A stretch of 56,453 nt of DNA from Pseudomonas nabeulensis (GTDB taxonomy: Bacteria; Pseudomonadota; Gammaproteobacteria; Pseudomonadales; Pseudomonadaceae): assembly GCF_004682045.1 (NCBI RefSeq), contig NZ_QUZT01000046.1, positions 1 through 56,453 on the forward strand, written 5' to 3'. The position numbers and the translations under genes were made by a program. Position 1 is the stretch's first letter. Each line of letters starts with the position of its first letter. The notes under the pieces are model-generated. The model was not told the DNA's origin and did no database searches. It saw only the letters and a list, made by a program, of their open reading frames with translations. Below, piece by piece: positions 52,235-56,453 of this stretch.

Positions 52235-52549
52235 ATGGACAATCCTTTTCAGATCATCACCGACACCTTCACCCCCAAATACCGCGTCAATCTGAGCATC
52301 CAACGGCTGGATGGCAGCATCATGCTCACCCTCTCCGACGAGGCGGGCGTGGTGGCCAAGCGCATGATCAGCGCCGAACAGCGCAACGACCCGCAGCGGC
52401 TTAAACGCCTGGTGCAAAGCATTCAATTCGGCATCGCCATCGAACAGGGCCACAGCGCCATGGAGATTTTGGCGGTGATGACAGACGGCGATCACAAAGT
52501 GTTGCAGCGACCGCCTGTACGGACGCTGCCCTTTAGCGTCGGGCTTTAA
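52235..52549 (+). CDS. DUF3509 protein
   Basis: A 104-residue soluble protein typical of Pseudomonas (MDNPFQIITDTFTPKYRVNL, DGSIMLTLSDEAGVVAKRMI). Function unknown. Start at 52235; the frame extends 11 codons upstream without a site. It converges with psiE and overlaps its end by four bases. Confidence 0.82.
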   Translation: MDNPFQIITDTFTPKYRVNLSIQRLDGSIMLTLSDEAGVVAKRMISAEQRNDPQRLKRLVQSIQFGIAIEQGHSAMEILAVMTDGDHKVLQRPPVRTLPFSVGL

Positions 52550-53034
52550 AGCTCGCCTTTCTCGGTTTCCAGGCTCGCCTCGCCCTTGCGACGCGGGCTT
52601 TCGACCTTCACCGAGGGGAACGCCGACGACGCATAGCGCACCACCAGGATCGAGAACGCCAACAGCAGAATCCCACCGCACAGGTAGATGATGCCTACGT
52701 CTGGCGGGTTGTGGTGGGACACGTTGGAGATCAGCAGGCGCGTGAGCGCGGTGATCGCCACGTAGATCAGGAAGCGCACCGGCATGTGGTTGGTCTTGAA
52801 GTAAATCCCGACCATTGCGCCCAATTCCAGGTAGATGAACAGCAGCAAGATGTCATCGATCTTGATATGCCCGTTCTCCAGCATCCCCAGAAACTCCATC
52901 ACCGCCGCCCAGGCCGTCACCGCACCAATGGCGAACAGCGCCAGGTAGTGGAACGACTCCACAAACAGGTTACCCAGGGACTCAGCCAGTTCATGCACGT
53001 TCTGGCGCAGCCTTTCGGCCCAGTTGATTTTCAC
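52546..53034 (-). CDS. psiE: Phosphate-starvation-inducible PsiE-family membrane protein
   Basis: A 162-residue inner-membrane protein with four helices of the PsiE family (FHYLALFAIGAVTAWAAVME, ILLLFIYLELGAMVGIYF, PVRFLIYVAITALTRLLI and a fourth near 125-145). The family is induced in E. coli by phosphate starvation; its role is unknown. No clear Pho box is visible upstream. A hydrophilic charged tail (KVESPRRKGEASLETEKG) faces the cytoplasm. Confidence 0.88.
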   Translation of the reverse strand: MKINWAERLRQNVHELAESLGNLFVESFHYLALFAIGAVTAWAAVMEFLGMLENGHIKIDDILLLFIYLELGAMVGIYFKTNHMPVRFLIYVAITALTRLLISNVSHHNPPDVGIIYLCGGILLLAFSILVVRYASSAFPSVKVESPRRKGEASLETEKGEL

Positions 53035-53179
53035 GATGATGCTTCCTTAGGTCGGCTCGACCGGATAATGCGGGTTGGACGTGACGGTTGTTCTGCATGC
53101 AGAAAAAAGGCCAGGCAGTGCAGAGTGAGATGATGGCGGGGTGATATGAGGCACACAGACCTAAACCTGACACTAAACC

Positions 53180-53312
53180 TGTGGCGAGCGAGCTTGCTCG
53201 CGCTCGGGCGCGAAGCGCCCGCAAAACCAGGCGATCGGTTACGACTGCCCGAACGCGGCGCTTTGCATTGGGGCTGCTGCGCAGCCCAGCGGGAGCAAGC
53301 TCCCTCGCCACA
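53180..53312. repeat. Composite REPIN with unequal arms
   Basis: Left arm GTGGCGAGCGAGCTTGCTCGC and right arm complement of GTGGCGAGGGAGCTTGCTCCC are different variants of one family, each self-complementary. Inner palindromes are GGGCGCGAAGCGCCC and GGGCTGCTGCGCAGCCC. It lies in the 477-base psiE-yebG gap (53035-53511), which otherwise holds only the yebG control region. Confidence 0.88.
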
Positions 53313-53381
53313 TTGATGCCCACCCTGTAGCAATCGCTTAATTCCCAACTACATTAAAAACCTGCCACCCCCACACCAAGG

Positions 53382-53414
53382 TTGACTTATCTTTTTTACT
53401 GTATATAAATACAG
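53382..53414 (+). promoter_or_regulatory. LexA-controlled promoter of yebG
   Basis: The LexA box CTGTATATAAATACAG (53399-53414) differs from the consensus CTGTATATATATACAG at one base. It covers the -10 TATAAA (53404-53409), which pairs with TTGACT (53382-53387) at a 16-base spacer. LexA bound here would block the polymerase. Confidence 0.88.
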
Positions 53415-53511
53415 CATCTTTCAGCCCCACCCTGCTGGATAACTGGCCGGCTTCACCCCTGGGCCAGCATGAAGTACTCCGACCAACACTGGACAAAACG
53501 ACGAGGCCACT

Positions 53512-53763
53512 ATGGCTGTTGAAACCCTTTACCGCAGTACCCGCGATTTGGAGACTACGTTCGTGGACCGCAAACTTGCCGATGCGCATGATCAGATGCT
53601 GGAACTGGCTGAGGAACTCGCCAAAGTGCTGATGGCAAACGTGCCGGACCTTTCGGAAGATCAGGCTGAAAACGCGAGTATCTTCATGGCGAAGAACCGT
53701 GCCGTGTTCGCGGCCGCGTTCAAGAGCAATGCCTCGGCCTTGAGCGAGCTTTCTGCCGAGTAA
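53512..53763 (+). CDS. yebG: SOS-induced protein YebG
   Basis: An 83-residue protein of the YebG family (MAVETLYRSTRDLETTFVDR, KLADAHDQMLELAEELAKVL). YebG is a DNA-damage-inducible gene of unknown mechanism in E. coli. A near-consensus LexA box and overlapping promoter about 100 bases upstream agree with SOS control. There is no clear terminator before the convergent dehydrogenase gene 53 bases away. Confidence 0.9.
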   Translation: MAVETLYRSTRDLETTFVDRKLADAHDQMLELAEELAKVLMANVPDLSEDQAENASIFMAKNRAVFAAAFKSNASALSELSAE

Positions 53764-53816
53764 GAAGGGATGGGAAGTCGACGCCGCGATTGCGACGTCG
53801 CTTCATCAGGCCGTAA

Positions 53817-56198
53817 TCAGCAGGTTGTGAGAACGGCCTGGCGCATTATTTCGCCGCGTCGGGCAATGCGTCCGCGGTTGTCGTTGGTGTTGGTGCGGGT
53901 TGCACCGCCAACGGTGATGACCACGTATTGCTTGCCATCACGGCCCACGTAGGACATCGGAGCGCCCTGCCCGCCGACGGGCAGGCGACCGCGCCACAGT
54001 TCTTTACCGCTGTCGTTGTCCAGGGCACGGATGTAGTAATCCAGGGTGCCATGGAAGAACGTCAGCCCGCCCTTGGTCACCAGTGGGCCGCCCATGGTCG
54101 GCATGCCCAGTGGCATGTTCACACCGGGGACGATGCCGTGTACCGGTGCGTCCTGGATGCTGCCCATCGGCACTTGCCACTTGGTTTTGCCAGTGGTCAG
54201 GTCGATGGCGGTCATGGTGCCGAACGGTGGTTTGAAGCACGGGACGCCCAGGGGCGAGACGAACATCGAGCGTTCAACACCCCATGGCGTGCCGAGTTGC
54301 TCGGAGTATTCGCCTTCGGTGCTCGGCTTCAGGCCGATCTCTTTGGCCTTTTCACGCTTGATGAAACGGCCCCACTGCGCCATGCGGATGTCGTTGACGA
54401 TCAAGGTGCCGGTAGACGCATCGATCGCACCGCCGCCCCAGTTGATACCACCGTAGTAGCCTGGGTAGATCAGCGTGCGCTGGCCTTCGACGATAGGGGT
54501 GAACTCACCTTCCCAACGCATTTCCTTGAAGTCGATGCGGCACAGCAACTGGTCGAAGACCGTTGCGCCCCACATATCCGACTCTTTGAGTTTTTCAGCA
54601 CCCACGGACAGCTGCGAGTACGGCTGGGTAGGCGAAATACGCATGCCCGGCACACCATCGGTGGCGACTTTGCGTTGTTCTACCGGGAACACCGGCTTGC
54701 CGTCGCGACGGTCGAGCACAAAGATCTGGCCGCGCTTGGTCATGGCGATGATGACCGGCGTGGTGCCGCCTTCCTTGTTCGGCAGGTCGTACAGGATCGG
54801 CTGGGCCGACACGTCGTAGTCGAACATGTCGTTGTTGGCGGTACGGAAGTGCCAGGCGTCGACGCCGGTTTTCACGTCGATAGCAACAATGGAGTCGTTG
54901 TACTCGTCCGAACCTTCGTGGCGGTTACCGTTCCAGAAGTCTGGGGTCTGGTTGCCGGTAGGAATGTAAACCAGGCCGAGTTTCTCATCGAAGGCCGCAG
55001 TGCCCCAGAAGTTCGGCGACTCTTTCGGGTACAGCTCGCCTTCCGGCAGCGGTACGCCACGCTTGGGGTTACGCGCATCCCAGGCCCACAGCAGCTCGCC
55101 GGTACGCACGTCGAAACCACGGGTCACGCCGGACGGCTCGTCGGTTTTCAGGTTGTCGTTGATCTTGCCACCGACCACGATCACATCACCGGCCACCAGA
55201 GGCGCAGAGGTGAGGTAGTAGGAGCCATCGGTGTTCGGGCCGATGCCTTTGAGCAGATCGACCACACCGTTCTCGCCAAACGACTCGCAGAGTTTGCCTG
55301 TCTTGGCGTCCAGCTCGATCAGGCGCGCGTCGACGGTGGTGGTGACGATACGCTGGCGGCATTCACCACCCGCCGCCGGTGTCGCACTGGCGGTGGCTTT
55401 GTCGGCATCAAAGTAGCCGACGCCACGGCAGCGTTTCCAACCGGCGTTGGCCGGGGTTTCCTTGATGTGTGCGTCGAACTTCCACTTCTGCGCGCCCGTG
55501 ATCGGGTCCAGCGCGAAGACGTTGTTCAAGGGCGAACACAGGTAAACGGTGTCATCGACCTTCAGCGGCGTGCCCTGGTACTCGGCGCCGTTGATGGCCA
55601 TGTCGCCGGTGTGGAAGGTCCACGCGACTTGCAGGTCTTTGACGTTGGCCTTGTTGATCTGGTCGAACTGGGCAAAACGCTCGCCATGGGTATTACGCCC
55701 GTAAGCAGTCCAATCGTTGCCATCGGCCACACCGGCCTCGGGCGCAATGACCTTGGCAGTGGCGCCAGGTTCGGCCACTACGGTCGGATGCGGCTGGAAC
55801 ATGCCGTAGCCAATTCCCGCGATGCTCGCGACCAACGCCAGGCACACCACGCCACGAGGGCCAGCGCCGAGCAGGCGACGATTGCCGTGCAGTGCAGGCA
55901 CCAGCAGGGTCAGCACCAGCGCAATGACGATGAACGTCATCAGGCGCGGCACCAACTGCCAGAAGTCGAAACCGACCTCCCACAGCGACCACACCAAGGT
56001 GAAAGCCAACAAGAGCAACGCCAACCAGGTCGCCGCGATCTTGCGGCGCACCAGGCATATGCCACTGGCAACCATCAACGCCCCTGCCAGCACGTAATAC
56101 CAGCTCCCTCCCAACCAGGCGAGCTTGATGCCCAACCCAGCCACAGCAATGCCGATCAAGGCCAGTACGGCCCCGATCAGTAGTGTCAGTACTCTCAT
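53817..56198 (-). CDS. Membrane-bound PQQ-dependent dehydrogenase (quinate/glucose family), frameshifted C-terminus
   Basis: A 793-residue quinoprotein with five N-terminal membrane helices (about 1-125) that bind ubiquinone and a periplasmic eight-bladed propeller that oxidises the substrate with PQQ. Start: MRVLTLLIGAV at 56198. Blades such as WTAYGRNTHGERFAQFDQIN, SDMWGATVFDQLLCRIDF and MGMPTMGG-like GMPTMGGPLVTKGG mark the glucose/quinate/shikimate family. PPFGTMTAIDL and VNDIRMAQW look closer to quinate dehydrogenase QuiA than to glucose dehydrogenase. The C-terminus is abnormal: after NDNRG the expected DYVIAYALP strand is missing, yet ALPDAAK and a stop follow in another frame (stop at 53846-53848). 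This fits a 17-nt deletion at 53871/53872. The present frame adds 17 unrelated residues. Confidence 0.88.
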   Translation of the reverse strand: MRVLTLLIGAVLALIGIAVAGLGIKLAWLGGSWYYVLAGALMVASGICLVRRKIAATWLALLLLAFTLVWSLWEVGFDFWQLVPRLMTFIVIALVLTLLVPALHGNRRLLGAGPRGVVCLALVASIAGIGYGMFQPHPTVVAEPGATAKVIAPEAGVADGNDWTAYGRNTHGERFAQFDQINKANVKDLQVAWTFHTGDMAINGAEYQGTPLKVDDTVYLCSPLNNVFALDPITGAQKWKFDAHIKETPANAGWKRCRGVGYFDADKATASATPAAGGECRQRIVTTTVDARLIELDAKTGKLCESFGENGVVDLLKGIGPNTDGSYYLTSAPLVAGDVIVVGGKINDNLKTDEPSGVTRGFDVRTGELLWAWDARNPKRGVPLPEGELYPKESPNFWGTAAFDEKLGLVYIPTGNQTPDFWNGNRHEGSDEYNDSIVAIDVKTGVDAWHFRTANNDMFDYDVSAQPILYDLPNKEGGTTPVIIAMTKRGQIFVLDRRDGKPVFPVEQRKVATDGVPGMRISPTQPYSQLSVGAEKLKESDMWGATVFDQLLCRIDFKEMRWEGEFTPIVEGQRTLIYPGYYGGINWGGGAIDASTGTLIVNDIRMAQWGRFIKREKAKEIGLKPSTEGEYSEQLGTPWGVERSMFVSPLGVPCFKPPFGTMTAIDLTTGKTKWQVPMGSIQDAPVHGIVPGVNMPLGMPTMGGPLVTKGGLTFFHGTLDYYIRALDNDSGKELWRGRLPVGGQGAPMSYVGRDGKQYVVITVGGATRTNTNDNRGRIARRGEIMRQAVLTTC

Positions 56199-56252
56199 TT
56201 TTTTTCCCGTTGAGTTAAGTGAAGCAACAGCAGGGTTTTTCCAACCCAATAA

Positions 56253-56289
56253 GAGAGCGCTCTCATAAAATAAAAGAGAGCGCTCTCTT
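56253..56289. promoter_or_regulatory. Twin GAGAGCGCTCTC palindromes upstream of the PQQ dehydrogenase
   Basis: GAGAGCGCTCTC occurs at 56253-56264 and inside the 16-bp palindrome AAGAGAGCGCTCTCTT (56274-56289). Centres are 23 bp apart. The GCGC-centred shape is typical of LacI-family operators. They lie 55-91 bases before the dehydrogenase start; no regulator gene is in the window. Confidence 0.6.
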
Positions 56290-56297
56290 ATTGAGTC

Positions 56298-56326
56298 AAA
56301 AAAAAGCCCTTACATCGCTTAGGGCC
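56298..56326 (-). terminator. Intrinsic terminator of an upstream minus-strand gene
   Basis: Read on the minus strand, GGCCCT and AGGGC pair across a 10-base loop and are followed by eight T. It would end a gene lying beyond the window, isolating the dehydrogenase promoter. The last 127 bases (56327-56453) show no gene or repeat. Confidence 0.65.
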
Positions 56327-56453
56327 TTGATCTAGACGCTTGCGTGCGTCCTGAACGAAGGCGGGCAATGGTAAGGACGGATGAGAATCACGTCAATTTA
56401 AAGTGCGGCAATCGGCCACACCTCAGCGCAAATCACTTTCGCGCAAATGCCAG

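Noticed and set aside
53817..56198. Calling the PQQ enzyme glucose dehydrogenase (gcd)
   Set aside because: Several segments, including the NNDMFDYD region where E. coli Gcd has HHDLWDMD, differ from Gcd, and others resemble quinate dehydrogenase; the substrate is left open.

Overview
The window reads as a chromosomal segment of a Pseudomonas of the P. fluorescens group. The evidence is uniformly high-GC Pseudomonas-type coding sequence, housekeeping genes in known Pseudomonas neighbourhoods (lepA-lepB-rnc-era-recO-pdxJ; lptFG/pepA-holC-valS; hupN/yejK), an asrA-icp pair, and many REP/REPIN palindromes of the types known from P. fluorescens. I see no rRNA, tRNA, prophage, CRISPR array, insertion sequence or plasmid function.

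Layout. (1) 47-2383: a membrane c-di-GMP phosphodiesterase with a degenerate GGDEF domain. (2) 2581-11709: an accessory catabolic cluster. A minus-strand operon runs from an amidase through a polysaccharide-deacetylase-fold hydrolase (possibly a cyclic imide hydrolase), an MFS transporter, two SDR dehydrogenases, an unknown 97-residue MCGLCG protein and a CobW GTPase to a substrate-binding-like protein without signal peptide. A divergent GntR/FCD regulator has two winged-helix domains, and the shared intergenic region holds two pairs of palindromes, each pair spaced 17 bp centre to centre. (3) 11873-17183: the heat-shock Lon-like protease asrA behind a sigma-32-type promoter, the cysteine-peptidase inhibitor icp, a small unknown gene and cmoA-cmoB. 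(4) 17323-25490, minus strand: tadA, a Tat-type multicopper oxidase, pdxJ, recO, era, rnc, lepB, lepA. (5) 25642-36780: lptG-lptF, pepA, holC, a small gene, valS, rlmF, hupN and yejK, followed by a membrane-anchored glutaredoxin. (6) 37131-44918: two back-to-back iron-starvation signalling sets. One is DUF3649/PepSY/DUF3325/ECF sigma/FecR with no receptor; the other is fecI-fecR-fecA. They diverge from a region with a good Fur box. (7) 44981-53034: LysR/MFS pair, an HPF-like ribosome-associated protein, LysR with sdaA and a serine permease, DUF3509 and psiE. (8) 53399-56326: LexA-controlled yebG and a membrane PQQ dehydrogenase (quinate/glucose family) whose C-terminus appears frameshifted by a 17-nt deletion, preceded by twin GAGAGCGCTCTC palindromes.

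The strongest candidates for something undescribed are the double-winged-helix GntR regulator with its paired 17-bp-phased operators and the catabolic operon it probably controls. That operon includes the CobW GTPase, the MCGLCG protein and the signal-less binding protein. Functions of that operon are inferred from family membership; no database search was possible. Gene order in other species is quoted from memory.
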